A stretch of DNA of 64,000 bases from JACPYM01 sp031423495 (GCA_031423495.1 JANPFP010000073.1:62001-126000); one strand, 5' to 3'. Numbered from the stretch's first letter, positions 33,573-45,872 are shown. Numbers and translations are program-made. Notes: a model not told the origin generated them from the letters alone.

Positions 33573-33986
33573 ATGAAACGCAATACCTGGTTAATGATCG
33601 TTTTGACAACCCAAATAGTGATGATGATGACGCTGATGACGGGACTGACGGCTTTGGCCGATTCCCGCTACAGCGAACGTGAGATACGCGAAATTGCCCA
33701 GCGCAACGGTTATGAATGCGGACTCCGCGAAGGCCGCGAAGACCGACGCGACTGGCGTTCATTCGATTTTCGCCGCAACCGCGTTTACCGCGAAGCGACG
33801 CAAGGCTATCGAGATGCTTTTGATGACGAAGAAGATTATCGGCAAGCGTTCCGACAAGGCTTTGAAAACGGCTACCGCAATGGCTTCGGACGCGGTGGCA
33901 ACGGTTGGGGTAATGGCTGGGGTGGCAATTGGGATCGTGACAATTGCAACGTTTATGACCGTTATCGCAACCGCAGGCGTCGCTAA
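33573..33986 (+). CDS. Small secreted protein with GY/GF-rich repeats
   Basis: 137 residues. A signal peptide (KRNTWLMIVLTTQIVMMM, ending near ALA) precedes a mature part rich in Gly, Tyr, Arg and Asp. The recurring unit is A-x-x-x-G-[YF]-x-x-G or Y-R-x-A-x-x-x-G-[YF] (AQRNGYECG, REATQGYRDA, RQAFRQGFENGYRNGF). The C-terminus is a Gly/Asn/Trp tract and then an Arg-rich end. Similar short exported proteins are common in Acidobacteria, with no known function. The start has AGGAGG 10 nt upstream. Confidence 0.75.
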   Translation: MKRNTWLMIVLTTQIVMMMTLMTGLTALADSRYSEREIREIAQRNGYECGLREGREDRRDWRSFDFRRNRVYREATQGYRDAFDDEEDYRQAFRQGFENGYRNGFGRGGNGWGNGWGGNWDRDNCNVYDRYRNRRRR

Positions 33987-34139
33987 CGCCTGACAAGATA
34001 TTTACCAGATCGGCGCGCGTAGGAGAGCAAGGGGGTATTTCGGAGCTTCGGATCGCCCGCGGTTTTCTGAAATCTTTCTCCCACGCGCGTCCGTAACCTT
34101 CCACGCAATCTTCACCTTTAGGGGGCGATTGCGCCGGAA

Positions 34140-34211
34140 AAAACGCCGTCCGACAGACGTAAAGGGGGCTGGAAGAAATCGTTCTTTCGGTGTTCTGTCG
34201 GACGGCGTTTT
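34140..34211. terminator. 18-bp perfect inverted repeat, probable terminator
   Basis: AAAACGCCGTCCGACAGA (34140-34157) and its exact reverse complement (34194-34211) enclose a 36-nt loop, with A and T tracts outside each arm. It lies in the 524-bp space between the secreted protein gene and the TonB-dependent receptor. The remainder of that space (33987-34139 and 34212-34510) shows no gene. Confidence 0.65.
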
Positions 34212-34510
34212 ACATTTCTTCAAGTTTGACACTTTCATTCGCCACAGCGATCACGAAAATTTGGATAACTTACGGAAAACTGAACCCAGCCTGACGAAGA
34301 AGTCACTTTCCTGTTGGATCAGCCAGTTAAATCGTTTTCATTGAACTGCAACAAAACTCGCCTTTGGCTTGACTTAACGTAATCCTAACCAGTTAATATC
34401 GCCTTTCCAAAGAAAGCGGCACACTGATTGCCTTTTTGGAGCCCAATCACATTTTCAAAAAATCAAGCAAGCTGCTTCGATTCTACTATACCAATTTTGC
34501 AGGAGGGATT

Positions 34511-37500
34511 ATGAAAAAGGTTCTCTCGACTTATGTCGGCAGAGTTGGAGCATTCCTGAGTGTTTGCTCTCTGGCTATATTTTTCAGCGCATCCGCGTTC
34601 GCGCAAACCGGATCATCTACGTTAAGCGGCACGGTGACAGATTCGTCGCAAGCCGTCGTCTCCGGCGCAACCGTCATATTGAAAAACGACGCACGCGGCT
34701 TCACTCGCACGACAACCGCAGACTCTGGTGGCAACTTCAGTTTCAACGTTGTTCCTCCTGGGGCTTACGTAATCGAAGTCGAAGCCAAAGGTTTTAAGAA
34801 AGGGGTGTTAACTGAAGTTCAAGCTTTGGTGGACAACCGCGTAACAGTTTCTGTGACGCTCGAAGCAGGCCAAGTGACTGAAAGCGTCACGGTTTCGGCG
34901 TCGGCGGTCGAAAATATCGTCAACACACAAGACGCCAGCCTTGGCAATAACTTCCTCTCGCAACAAATCATTCAGTTGCCTCTTAATGCTCGTAACGTAG
35001 GTAGTTTGCTGAGCTTGCAACCCGCAGTGACTTCGGCTGGATATGTAGCTGGCGGTCGCAGCGATCAAGCCAATCTTACGCTCGACGGCGTTGACGCTAA
35101 CGACCAGCAGGACGGTACGGCGTTTTCACCTGTTATCCGCGTTAGTCCTGACACCATCGAAGAGTTCCGCGTGACGACCGTTAACGCTAACTCGACGCAA
35201 GGCCGTTCATCGGGTGCGCAAGTCGGTTTCATCACCAAGAGCGGCACTAACCAATTCCACGGTAATCTCTTTGAATATCACCGCAATACGGTGACAACGG
35301 CAAATGACTTTTTTAACAATCGTAGCGGTGTCGCTCGTCCGAAGCTAATCCGTAATAATTTTGGCGGCAGTCTTGGTGGCCCAATTGTTAAAGACCGCTT
35401 TTTCTTCTTTTACAACTATGAAGGCCGTCGTGATGCGAAAGGCGTGAGCGTCGTAAGAACTGTTCCGCTGGCAGGTCTTGGACGCGGTGAAGTGAAATTC
35501 AACGCAAGCAACGGTCAACTCGTCACGCTAACCGCAGCTCAGATCAATGGACTAACGAGTAACGGCACTGCTACCGGCGCTGCGGTGGTTGACGTTAATC
35601 CTATTGGTTTGGCTGTCTTGGCAAGCGCAGCACAGCGTTACCCCTCTAATGACAATACGGTTGGAGACAATCTCAACACAGCAGGGTACCGCTTTAACGC
35701 GCCGCAACCTGTTAAACTTGGCGCGCACACGGCTCGTTTCGATCTCAAGTTGAGTGAGGCACATAACTTTTTTGCGCGCGGCAATTACCAGAATGACTCA
35801 TCTGTCACAGGTCAGGAATTCCCTGACACGCGTCCGCGTGGTAACTGGAGCCATCCCAAAGCGATGGCGGTTGGCTATATCTGGACGCCAAATTCCAAAC
35901 TAATCAATGACTTCCGTTTTGGCATAACGCGCGACGCTTTTACCGATCAAGGTGATTCCACTGCGAACTCTGTGATTTTCCGTCAAACTTTCCAAGACAC
36001 TGGTTTCGCGCGAAACTTTAGCCGCGTAACCCCGGTCGTGAACTTCACGGATAACATCAACTGGCGCCCGATTAATAATCACAGTTTCGATTTCGGTACG
36101 AACATTCGCTTGATTCGCAACAAACGCACAAATTTTGCAAGTGCTTTTGATACTGCCACGTTGAACCATTCGTTCTATTCCGGGGCTGGCTCGGTGCTAA
36201 CTTCTCCCATTAACGCCTCGCTAACTGCGCTTTTCCCAACCTTGCCAACTGGTACTACCATTCGTACCGATTGGGTGACTAACGCCCGCATTGCGATGGC
36301 ACAGGTGCTTGGTCGTCTGTCGCAATATACGGCAAATTTCAGCTTTGGATTAGACGGCAAACCGTTAACATCGGGAAGCCCTTCGGTGCGTGAATTTGCC
36401 ACCGAAGAGTATGACGTTTACGGGCAGGATGTCTGGCGCGTTGGTTCAGATATGACGGTAACGATGGGGTTACGTTATGGCTTAAGCCGACCGGTATATG
36501 AAACACAAGGCTTTCAAGCATCACCGAACGTCGGGCTGGAAGAGTATTTGAACAGACGAATTGCTGCGGCAAAACTTGGGCAGAATTATACCGACCCGAT
36601 TGTGATTCAGAAATCTGGACCGGTTAACAACGCCAAAGGCTTTTATCCGTGGGACAAAAACAACTTTCAACCCCGTGTTGCCATTGCATGGAATCCTAAA
36701 TTCAATAAAGGGTTTCTGGCCAAAGCCTTCGGTCGCAATGGAGCGTCAACCTTCCGTGGTGGTTTCGCCATTACCAATGACTACTTCGGTCAGCGGTTGG
36801 CAACGAACTTTGACGCCAACAATACGTTGGGCTTCCAGTCCAATTTGACCATCTCAGCCAATACTTACAACGTAACCACCAATCCAGCGCCATTGTTCAC
36901 GGGGCTGGGAATGGATATTCGCACTTTGCCGCGCATCACGGTGCCCGCCAGCCTGAACTTCCCGCAACAACAGCCATTGGATGATCGCCGTCGTATTGAA
37001 GGCTCACTCGATAACAACCTGCAATCGCCGATCAATTATGTTTGGAACGGTACCTACAGCCGTCTGCTGCCGGGTGGGTTAGCGGTTGAAGCGTCCTACA
37101 TTGGTCGCAAAGCGCGTAAGCTGTTGGCTTCGCGGGACGTGATGACGGTCAATAATATTGTTGACCCGAAATCAGGTCAGGATTGGTATACGGCAGCAGG
37201 AATCTTGCAAGATTTGCGCATCAAGAACACACCAATCTCACAAATTCCTAACTTGCCGTTCTTTGATAATCTTTATGCCAGAGGAGCGGTTGCGGTTGCG
37301 GTTGATGACTATGTCGGAACTGATTTCACCGGCGCAAAACTAACCAATTCACAAGCAGCCTACGCTATGATGGCCGTTATAGCACCCGGATGCGAAAACG
37401 GTTTTTGCGGTGAATTCGCGACTGACTGGACATCGCTCCAAGATGCGCTTGATCTCGGGACAGGCAATCGCTTGTTTTATAACCGTCAATACGGCGCGTT

Positions 37501-38320
37501 GTCAGCTTACGGAACGATTGGTAGCTCTGATTACCACGGCGGTTCGTTAAGCATTCGTCAACGTTTCAAATCCGTGCTTTGGGACTTGAACTACACGTTA
37601 TCGAAATCTTTTGATGACGCATCAGGCCTGCAAACCAGCGGCGTGTTTGGTTCAGCGTTAATTTTGAACCCGCTGCGCCAACGCGATAACCGGTCGGTTT
37701 CTGACTTTGACATCAGTCATATTTTGAACTTCAACTCTGTTTGGGATTTGCCGGTTGGTAAAGGCAAGAAGCTTTTCGGCGGTTCTAATAAAGCTGTTGA
37801 TGCAATTATCGGTGGTTGGCAGTTGAGCACGATCTTCCGTTACAACAGCGGTCTCCCGGTGGTTGATCCTTTCGATGCAAATGGCTGGGCAACGAACTGG
37901 AACGTTCGCAGCTATGGCGTGCAAGTGCGGAAACTGAAAAGTTCACCCACGCGCGGCAGTGGCGCAAATGCTCCGAATCTGTTCAGTGACAAGACTTTTG
38001 CCTATCAGAGTTACCGCAGCCCGCGCGCTGGCGAAACCGGGAACCGTAATTTATTGCGTTATCCCGGATTCTCAGCGATTGACTTCGGTCTCTATAAAGT
38101 ATTCAAAATGCCTTATAAAGAGACTCACAAGCTGCAATTCCGTTGGGAAGTCTTCAACGCAGCGAACAAGCAAAGCTTCACCGGCTTGACTGGTTTTAGC
38201 ATTGCTCTTGATCCTTATTTGGGCGGCGCAGGTGGAACACCATTGCCGAATTTTGCTAACTTCACGGGCATTCAAGGTGCTCCGCGTGTTATGCAATTCG
38301 CGTTGCGTTACGATTTCTAG
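34511..38320 (+). CDS. TonB-dependent receptor with carboxypeptidase-regulatory domain (Oar-like)
   Basis: 1269 residues from the ATG at 34511, which follows AGGAGGG; upstream in-frame codons lack a ribosome site. Signal peptide (to SAFAQ), then a CarboxypepD_reg-like beta-sandwich (about 33-115: LSGTVTDSSQAVVSGATVIL, GGNFSFNVVPPGAYVIEVEAKGF), a plug domain (LPLNARNVGSLLSLQPAV, LTLDGVDANDQQDG) and a long beta-barrel ending in RYDF with terminal Phe, as outer-membrane proteins do. Acidobacterial members of this family are numerous and are thought to import or bind large ligands; the substrate is unknown. It is an isolated gene with its own terminator. Confidence 0.92.
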   Translation: MKKVLSTYVGRVGAFLSVCSLAIFFSASAFAQTGSSTLSGTVTDSSQAVVSGATVILKNDARGFTRTTTADSGGNFSFNVVPPGAYVIEVEAKGFKKGVLTEVQALVDNRVTVSVTLEAGQVTESVTVSASAVENIVNTQDASLGNNFLSQQIIQLPLNARNVGSLLSLQPAVTSAGYVAGGRSDQANLTLDGVDANDQQDGTAFSPVIRVSPDTIEEFRVTTVNANSTQGRSSGAQVGFITKSGTNQFHGNLFEYHRNTVTTANDFFNNRSGVARPKLIRNNFGGSLGGPIVKDRFFFFYNYEGRRDAKGVSVVRTVPLAGLGRGEVKFNASNGQLVTLTAAQINGLTSNGTATGAAVVDVNPIGLAVLASAAQRYPSNDNTVGDNLNTAGYRFNAPQPVKLGAHTARFDLKLSEAHNFFARGNYQNDSSVTGQEFPDTRPRGNWSHPKAMAVGYIWTPNSKLINDFRFGITRDAFTDQGDSTANSVIFRQTFQDTGFARNFSRVTPVVNFTDNINWRPINNHSFDFGTNIRLIRNKRTNFASAFDTATLNHSFYSGAGSVLTSPINASLTALFPTLPTGTTIRTDWVTNARIAMAQVLGRLSQYTANFSFGLDGKPLTSGSPSVREFATEEYDVYGQDVWRVGSDMTVTMGLRYGLSRPVYETQGFQASPNVGLEEYLNRRIAAAKLGQNYTDPIVIQKSGPVNNAKGFYPWDKNNFQPRVAIAWNPKFNKGFLAKAFGRNGASTFRGGFAITNDYFGQRLATNFDANNTLGFQSNLTISANTYNVTTNPAPLFTGLGMDIRTLPRITVPASLNFPQQQPLDDRRRIEGSLDNNLQSPINYVWNGTYSRLLPGGLAVEASYIGRKARKLLASRDVMTVNNIVDPKSGQDWYTAAGILQDLRIKNTPISQIPNLPFFDNLYARGAVAVAVDDYVGTDFTGAKLTNSQAAYAMMAVIAPGCENGFCGEFATDWTSLQDALDLGTGNRLFYNRQYGALSAYGTIGSSDYHGGSLSIRQRFKSVLWDLNYTLSKSFDDASGLQTSGVFGSALILNPLRQRDNRSVSDFDISHILNFNSVWDLPVGKGKKLFGGSNKAVDAIIGGWQLSTIFRYNSGLPVVDPFDANGWATNWNVRSYGVQVRKLKSSPTRGSGANAPNLFSDKTFAYQSYRSPRAGETGNRNLLRYPGFSAIDFGLYKVFKMPYKETHKLQFRWEVFNAANKQSFTGLTGFSIALDPYLGGAGGTPLPNFANFTGIQGAPRVMQFALRYDF

Positions 38321-38337
38321 TTTGCCGCCAATTGGAT

Positions 38338-38383
38338 AAAAAGTCAGGCCGCGTAGCTGATGAGCTACGCGGCCTGACTTTTT
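38338..38383. terminator. Strong bidirectional terminator
   Basis: A 21-bp perfect stem (38338-38358 with 38363-38383) and a GATG loop, with five A before and a run of T after. It separates the convergent receptor and cofD genes. Confidence 0.92.
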
Positions 38384-38397
38384 TTATGTGGGGGCAA

Positions 38398-39354
38398 CTA
38401 AACCCGCGACAGTTTGGCGACTTGCAATTCTTTGATCGCCTGCATCGTGAAAAGTGCGAGTGCGTATTTCTCCGTCGCGCCGCTCATCACTGTGTTCGTG
38501 ACAAAAACCTTCAGCCCCAGCTTTTCAATCTCTTCCTTTAGATCGGCATCTTGCTGGTCAATGATGAAACCGTCTATGAGGTTGGCGTAAATTTGCGCGA
38601 CGCCCAGCGCCGTTGCGGGCGAACCGGTTTGCGCGAGCATTCGATCTGCCGGGCCTTTGAGCGCTTGGCCTTTGATGATTGGACTGATGGCGATTTTCGG
38701 CGCGGAGGCTTGCTCTAACAATTTGCGTACGCCGGGCACGGTGAGAATCGGGCCAATGCTGATGAGCGGATTGCTGGGGCAAATCACGATGGCTTCGGCG
38801 CTGACAATTGCGTCAATCGTTTCGGGCGTAGCCACCGCGTCTTCTATATTCTCAAAGCGAATTTCCTGCACCACGGGCTGCGCTCGATAGCGAATCAAAT
38901 ATTCTTGAAAGTGCATCGCTCCCTGATCGGTCACAATGGTCGTCGGCACAAAGGCATCGGTCACCGGCAGTACGCGCGCCGTGACGCCCAGCAATTCGCA
39001 AATGTGCCGCGTAATTTCAGTCGGCGTTTTGCCTTGCCGCAATTGATCGGTGCGATAGATATGCGTCGCCAGATCGCGGTCGCCCAGATTGAACCAGCGT
39101 TCGCTGTCATAAAACCTGACCAGCGAATCGAGGCCATAAAACGTATCGTTCACCAAGCCCCAACCAGTCACGGGATTAACGAGACCGGCCAGCGTGTAGG
39201 TCACGATGTCTACGTCAGGGGAAATGTGCAGGCCAAACATTTGAATGTCATCGCTGGTGTTGACAATGACGGAAAGGTACTCAGACGGCATCACGCGCAC
39301 CAAGCCTTCTAACAGCTTGGCTGCGCCGACACCTCCGGCAAGAGCAGTAATCAT
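38398..39354 (-). CDS. cofD: 2-phospho-L-lactate transferase (CofD/FbiA)
   Basis: 318 residues from the ATG at 39354; an upstream start at 39408 adds 18 unconserved residues. CofD joins a phospholactyl or phosphoenolpyruvyl group to the deazaflavin Fo, making F420-0 or its dehydro form. Family motifs are visible: ALAGGVGAAKLLEGL at the start, VNTSDDIQMFGLHISPDVDIVTYTLAG (about 31-57) and ICPSNPLISIGPIL near 214. The next gene upstream on the same strand is cofE, the following enzyme in the pathway. The gap of 180 nt allows a separate promoter. Confidence 0.93.
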   Translation of the reverse strand: MITALAGGVGAAKLLEGLVRVMPSEYLSVIVNTSDDIQMFGLHISPDVDIVTYTLAGLVNPVTGWGLVNDTFYGLDSLVRFYDSERWFNLGDRDLATHIYRTDQLRQGKTPTEITRHICELLGVTARVLPVTDAFVPTTIVTDQGAMHFQEYLIRYRAQPVVQEIRFENIEDAVATPETIDAIVSAEAIVICPSNPLISIGPILTVPGVRKLLEQASAPKIAISPIIKGQALKGPADRMLAQTGSPATALGVAQIYANLIDGFIIDQQDADLKEEIEKLGLKVFVTNTVMSGATEKYALALFTMQAIKELQVAKLSRV

Positions 39355-39538
39355 TGTTGTTGCGTTAGGGGGAACAAGTAACCTCGGCCCGCCATCACGC
39401 ATCATCACAACGCCACCTGATTACCATGAATCGGGCGGCGAAGGATCGATAGACAATGCGCAATGTAAGTGCGAGCTGGTTACGGGGATTTGTTTTTTCC
39501 CTTCCTGTGGGGACGGGAAACGAAACCACAGACCAGTC

Positions 39539-40300
39539 TCAGCGAAAAAGGTCTTGCTCTTTCGGGCGAATCAAAGATTGAGAGGTATATTCGCCATACT
39601 CAAGCGGACAACCACGCGCAATTACGATGGGGATGCGCGCGGTCTTTCGCATTAGCAACCCTGACGCGGCGGCAATTTCATCGGCGATTGCCAGCACAGT
39701 GGCTGACAAAGGCTTGCCGTAATCATCAGTGTCGCCGCGCAAATCGCTTAACGGTTTCATACCGGCGACGCCGATAGCGACGTTTGTGAGGCCCTCGCGC
39801 CACGCACGTCCAAAGGTGTCGGTGATGATAACCGCAACTTCGATTTGCAAACGTTCAGCCAACTGCTGGCGCAGCATGCGCGCCGAAGCGTCTGGATCAA
39901 CCGGTAGGAGGGCTACCCAGTCTTCGCCAATGACGTTCGAGCGGTCTACGCCAGCGTTGGCACAAATAAAACCGTGCTTGGTAATAGTAATGAGTACGTG
40001 TGGATTCATCCGCACAATGCCAGACGACTCGCGTAAGACGACTTCGATCAAACGCGCATCGCGTTGTTGTTGTGCGGCGATCGCTTGTGCAAAAAGGGAG
40101 GGCGTGACAGCACTCAGTTGAACCAATCGGCCTTCGGCTTTGGAGATGATCTTTTGCGCAACGACCAGGCAGTCGCCGTTTTGCAACGTGAGCCTGCCGT
40201 CTTGTGTGGCAGTGCCAATCAACGCGGCCAGATCGTCTCCGGGGTGAACTTCCGGCAAATGTTTAAGGGGGATCAACTGAATCCCGTCAGTGTTTTGCAT
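39539..40300 (-). CDS. cofE: Coenzyme F420-0:L-glutamate ligase (CofE/FbiB N-domain type)
   Basis: 253 residues, single-domain like archaeal CofE and without the FMN-reductase C-terminal domain of mycobacterial FbiB. It adds the gamma-linked glutamate tail to F420-0 in a GTP-dependent reaction. Segments seen: LQNGDCLVVAQKIISKAEGR (about 39-58), GFICANAGVDRSNV (110-123), ITDTFGRAWREGLTNVAIG (155-173) and DYGKPL. With cofD this is half of the F420 pathway; Fo synthase and CofC are not in the window. Confidence 0.93.
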   Translation of the reverse strand: MQNTDGIQLIPLKHLPEVHPGDDLAALIGTATQDGRLTLQNGDCLVVAQKIISKAEGRLVQLSAVTPSLFAQAIAAQQQRDARLIEVVLRESSGIVRMNPHVLITITKHGFICANAGVDRSNVIGEDWVALLPVDPDASARMLRQQLAERLQIEVAVIITDTFGRAWREGLTNVAIGVAGMKPLSDLRGDTDDYGKPLSATVLAIADEIAAASGLLMRKTARIPIVIARGCPLEYGEYTSQSLIRPKEQDLFR

Positions 40301-40414
40301 TACACTAAGACTAACGTGAGAGCGCGCGTATGCTACGGATGAGCCAGAGCTTTGACAAGCCTGCCGTTTTGCTGCGCGAAAATTTGTTACCGATACAACA
40401 AGGAGAAAAAAACG

Positions 40415-41284
40415 ATGCGTTGCCTTTTCGCTTATTTGATAACTGTCATGCTGGCGTTAGCTGCGTTGGCGCAAACTACCCCAACCCCAACCCCAACCAC
40501 GCCTGAACTCATTTCACCGCTGGGCACGAAGCATTTCGCGCAAGCCGACGAGAAAGGTGAAATCGCTGGCGCCGAAAAGAAACTAGCCGCCGACCCGAAA
40601 AATATCGAAGCACTCATCGCGCTTGGCAAAGCGCAAGCCAACATCTGGCGCTATCACGCGGCGATTGAAACTTATACGCGCGGCTTAACGATAGACGCCA
40701 ACAACGCCCAACAAGCAATGCTTTATCGCCATCGCGGACATCGTTACCTCTCGACGCGGCAATTCGACAAAGCCGTCAGCGATATGGAGAAAGCCGCAAA
40801 GCTCAAGACCGACGATTTCGATATTTGGTATCACCTCGGCCTCGCTTATTACCTCAAAGGCAATTTCAGCAAAGCGGCGGCAGCTTATGAAAAGTGCTAT
40901 GCCGTGGCGGAAAAATCCGGCGAAGACGATTCGATCATTGCTGTCAGCGACTGGCTGTATATGACCTATCGCCGCTTGAATAAATCCGCCGACGCCGCGC
41001 GCATCCTCGCGCGCATTACGCCGACGATGAAGGTCAAAGAGAACAAGTCTTACTTCGACCGGCTGTTGTTTTATCAGGGCAAAAAACAGGAAGGCGAACT
41101 CGTTAATTTAGAGAAAGCGACTGACCTCGAAATCGCTACGGTGGGTTACGGCCTCGGCAACTGGCACTTATATAACGGCAATCGCGCCAAAGCCGAAGAA
41201 TACTTTCGCCGCATCGTCAGCGGACGTTACTGGCCTGCGTTCGGCTTTATCGCGGCAGAAACTGAGTTGGCTCGGAAAAAGTGA
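40415..41284 (+). CDS. Exported tetratricopeptide-repeat protein
   Basis: 289 residues from the ATG at 40415, which has AAGGAG upstream. A signal peptide (to AALAQ) is followed by a short Thr-Pro tract (encoded by a CCCCAA repeat) and about five TPR units (for example ALIALGKAQANIWRYHAAIETYTRGLTI). It probably acts as a periplasmic protein-binding scaffold; partner unknown. The stop codon lies at the first units of a heptanucleotide repeat, so the C-terminus (ELARKK) may have been shortened or changed by repeat expansion. Confidence 0.8.
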   Translation: MRCLFAYLITVMLALAALAQTTPTPTPTTPELISPLGTKHFAQADEKGEIAGAEKKLAADPKNIEALIALGKAQANIWRYHAAIETYTRGLTIDANNAQQAMLYRHRGHRYLSTRQFDKAVSDMEKAAKLKTDDFDIWYHLGLAYYLKGNFSKAAAAYEKCYAVAEKSGEDDSIIAVSDWLYMTYRRLNKSADAARILARITPTMKVKENKSYFDRLLFYQGKKQEGELVNLEKATDLEIATVGYGLGNWHLYNGNRAKAEEYFRRIVSGRYWPAFGFIAAETELARKK

Positions 41285-41377
41285 AAAGTAAAAAGTGAAA
41301 AGTGAAAAGTGAAAAGTGAAAAGTGAAAAGTGAAAGTAACAGAACGCATTCATAGTCTTTCACTTTTCACTTTTCAC
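41281..41377. repeat. Inverted heptanucleotide array (GTGAAAA x8 against TTTTCAC x3)
   Basis: Eight tandem 7-nt units (41281-41336, mostly GTGAAAA) face three complementary units (41357-41377). The array starts at the stop codon of the TPR gene and ends at the stop of the convergent DUF2088 gene, filling the whole intergenic space. The transcript would form a strong hairpin, which may serve as the terminator. Confidence 0.92.
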
Positions 41378-42604
41378 TCAAAAAGGGATCATCATGCCTT
41401 GCTCATTGAACAGGCTCGTTGGTTCGCTGATAAGTTCGACGTTGCGGTGGCGTTCTTCGAGCGCGGCGGGCGAAAGATAAAGTTCGCTCAAGTGCAACGT
41501 ATCCTTGATGCGCGCGATGCGTTTCGGACGGCGCGGATCGTGGCTGGCGCGGATGCCCCATTCAAAAGCCTTTTGATCTGTCGGCGCGACAATCGGCAAA
41601 GCAAAGTGTTCAAAAAAACCGCTGGTGACGCCGTTCATGTAAGTCACGTCCCAATCAATTTTGTCTTTGAGTCTTTTGGTCACTACGTCGGCCATGCCGA
41701 TGCCGCAGGCGTTGCCGTGCGACTCGTCAGTCAAATCAGTAGCGATGATGACCTTGATGCGCGGCTTGTCGGCATCGGCTTCGCCGCGAATGCCTATGCG
41801 CCCGACGATGTTCGGATCCATCCCTGAACCGCTGATATTTTTGCCGATGCGGTCTACGATCAACACGTCGAGTTCGTCGAGCGGAAAGGTTGGCAACATC
41901 TGTTTGGCGAGGTTGAGCAATTGCGGTTCGCGCATCCAGATTTCATCGGGCGTGAGGGCTTCGATGATGGCTGTGTCGTCATAAGCGTTCTCGACAATGC
42001 CGATGCCGAGGATGACTTTGCCCGTAGCCATGATCTTGCGCGCCGCCGCCGGCATCAGCGTTTTCAAGCCGTAAATGCCGTAGCTATGCAAGGCTTCAGC
42101 CAGCCGCTGTTTGCCCAAACCGATGATGCTCATCTTGACCAAACCGCTTTCGTAATCGCCGTGAAAAGCCGTATGCGGCTTGATGCGATTGACCAAAATC
42201 ACGCCGTCCGATTCATAAGCAGTCCTGTCCATATACAGCGGAATTTCAAAATCGCCGTGTTCGATGGGGACGACTTCCATCGAAGAGCGCACCGGGCAGC
42301 CCATCGTCGCGGCGGTGATGTCATACGACGCGAGAATCTCAGCTTGGCCCTCATCCGTTGCGCCTCCGTGCGAACCCATCGCGGGAAAGATAAACGGTAC
42401 GCCGCCTTTGGCTTTCACCGTGTCAACCACGGCTTTGACGATGCGCGCGATGTTGGCGATGCCACGACTGCCCGCGCCAATGGCAATGCTCGCACCGGGT
42501 GCGATGGTCAGCTTTTGCATTTGCTCGGCGACGGTTTGTTCGATATTCGCCACGGCCTCGCGCGGGAATTGCTGACGTACTTTAGTGAAAGTGTAATTAG
42601 TCAT
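41378..42604 (-). CDS. LarA-like N-domain (DUF2088) protein
   Basis: 408 residues. Contains the DUF2088/LarA N-terminal fold: PFIFPAMGSHGGATDEGQ (about 92-109), VNRIKPHTAFHGDYESGLVKM near residue 138 and IIGLGKQR. LarA racemises lactate with a nickel pincer cofactor attached to a lysine. The His-rich GSHGGAT and KPHT regions are retained, so a related racemase or epimerase is possible, but the rest diverges from LarA and no LarB, LarC or LarE genes are nearby. The substrate cannot be inferred. Confidence 0.82.
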   Translation of the reverse strand: MTNYTFTKVRQQFPREAVANIEQTVAEQMQKLTIAPGASIAIGAGSRGIANIARIVKAVVDTVKAKGGVPFIFPAMGSHGGATDEGQAEILASYDITAATMGCPVRSSMEVVPIEHGDFEIPLYMDRTAYESDGVILVNRIKPHTAFHGDYESGLVKMSIIGLGKQRLAEALHSYGIYGLKTLMPAAARKIMATGKVILGIGIVENAYDDTAIIEALTPDEIWMREPQLLNLAKQMLPTFPLDELDVLIVDRIGKNISGSGMDPNIVGRIGIRGEADADKPRIKVIIATDLTDESHGNACGIGMADVVTKRLKDKIDWDVTYMNGVTSGFFEHFALPIVAPTDQKAFEWGIRASHDPRRPKRIARIKDTLHLSELYLSPAALEERHRNVELISEPTSLFNEQGMMIPF

Positions 42605-42724
42605 TGTGTGTCTCGGTAATTCTAGTAAGCGTAATTTTGGTGCCTGGGTAAAACTGCCGATGGAAAAACTACCTCAAGCAAGGCCACCTTCTTACCGAAG
42701 TGGCGTTGCACATTTTTCAGTACT

Positions 42725-42973
42725 TTAGCAATGTTCGCGCGGAAAGTTGGCCCAGGCTTCGCGTCGCGCTTCGTCAATTTCTTCTTTGGCAATGCGAACA
42801 TTCAGATCAGCACAAATGCCGTAAAGGCTACGGCGCGGTGGTTTAGGCGCGACGGTCTTCTGTTCGAGAAATTCGACAAAATCGAGAGCTTCTTGTTGCC
42901 GTTCGAGCGGCAGCGTACGCAGCTTTCCTAGCAAGGTTGCTTCAATCTCAGTGGTAGCAGTAGCAATAGACAT
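42725..42973 (-). CDS. Orphan DUF2281-like antitoxin
   Basis: 82 residues. The central segment LRTLPLERQQEALDFVEFLEQK is the signature of short antitoxin-like proteins (DUF2281 or related). A partner PIN toxin is usually encoded directly downstream, but the 120 bp on that side contain none, so it stands alone. It could be a relic of a toxin-antitoxin module or a protein that neutralises toxins encoded elsewhere. Confidence 0.65.
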   Translation of the reverse strand: MSIATATTEIEATLLGKLRTLPLERQQEALDFVEFLEQKTVAPKPPRRSLYGICADLNVRIAKEEIDEARREAWANFPREHC

Positions 42974-43067
42974 AAGGCTCCTTCTGCTTTCATCTTAGCG
43001 CCTCAACGCCAAGTCCGCTAATAATTGTCAGGCTAACCATTGCGCCATCGTGTCACGTAAAAGCAGA

Positions 43068-43101
43068 AACCCGCGCCGCATCCAAAAACACAGCGCGGGT
43101 T
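43068..43101 (-). terminator. Terminator of the pyrophosphatase gene
   Basis: AACCCGCGC (43068-43076) pairs with GCGCGGGTT (43093-43101), 16-nt loop; the minus-direction continuation is T-rich. It lies 29 nt past the stop. Confidence 0.75.
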
Positions 43102-43129
43102 CACTCACAAAGCAGTGATTGGTTTTAAG

Positions 43130-45694
<2,565 letters not shown>

Positions 45695-45872
45695 ACGGTA
45701 TTGAACCTCTTGTGTTGAATTGATTGACTCGTTTATTAGCCCATAAGGGCGGCGGATAATAACAAGTCATACCGCGAAATTGCAAAACTGAAATTTAGGG
45801 CAAAAGACTGTGATTTCAGGCGTTTGACCTTGAGGTAAAACCAATCGTAGGAAAGTTATGTAGTGGCTTCGC

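Noticed and set aside
33571..34104. Minus-strand frame opposite the GY-rich secreted protein
   Set aside because: The plus-strand gene has a signal peptide and AGGAGG site; the opposite frame is an artefact of biased codons.
38354..38367. GTAG within the cofD-side terminator as a third REPIN
   Set aside because: The GTAG lies at the loop end of a simple 21-bp terminator stem, not at the foot of two opposed hairpins.
41281..41377. Possible CRISPR array
   Set aside because: The units are contiguous 7-mers without spacers and no cas genes are present; it is a tandem repeat.
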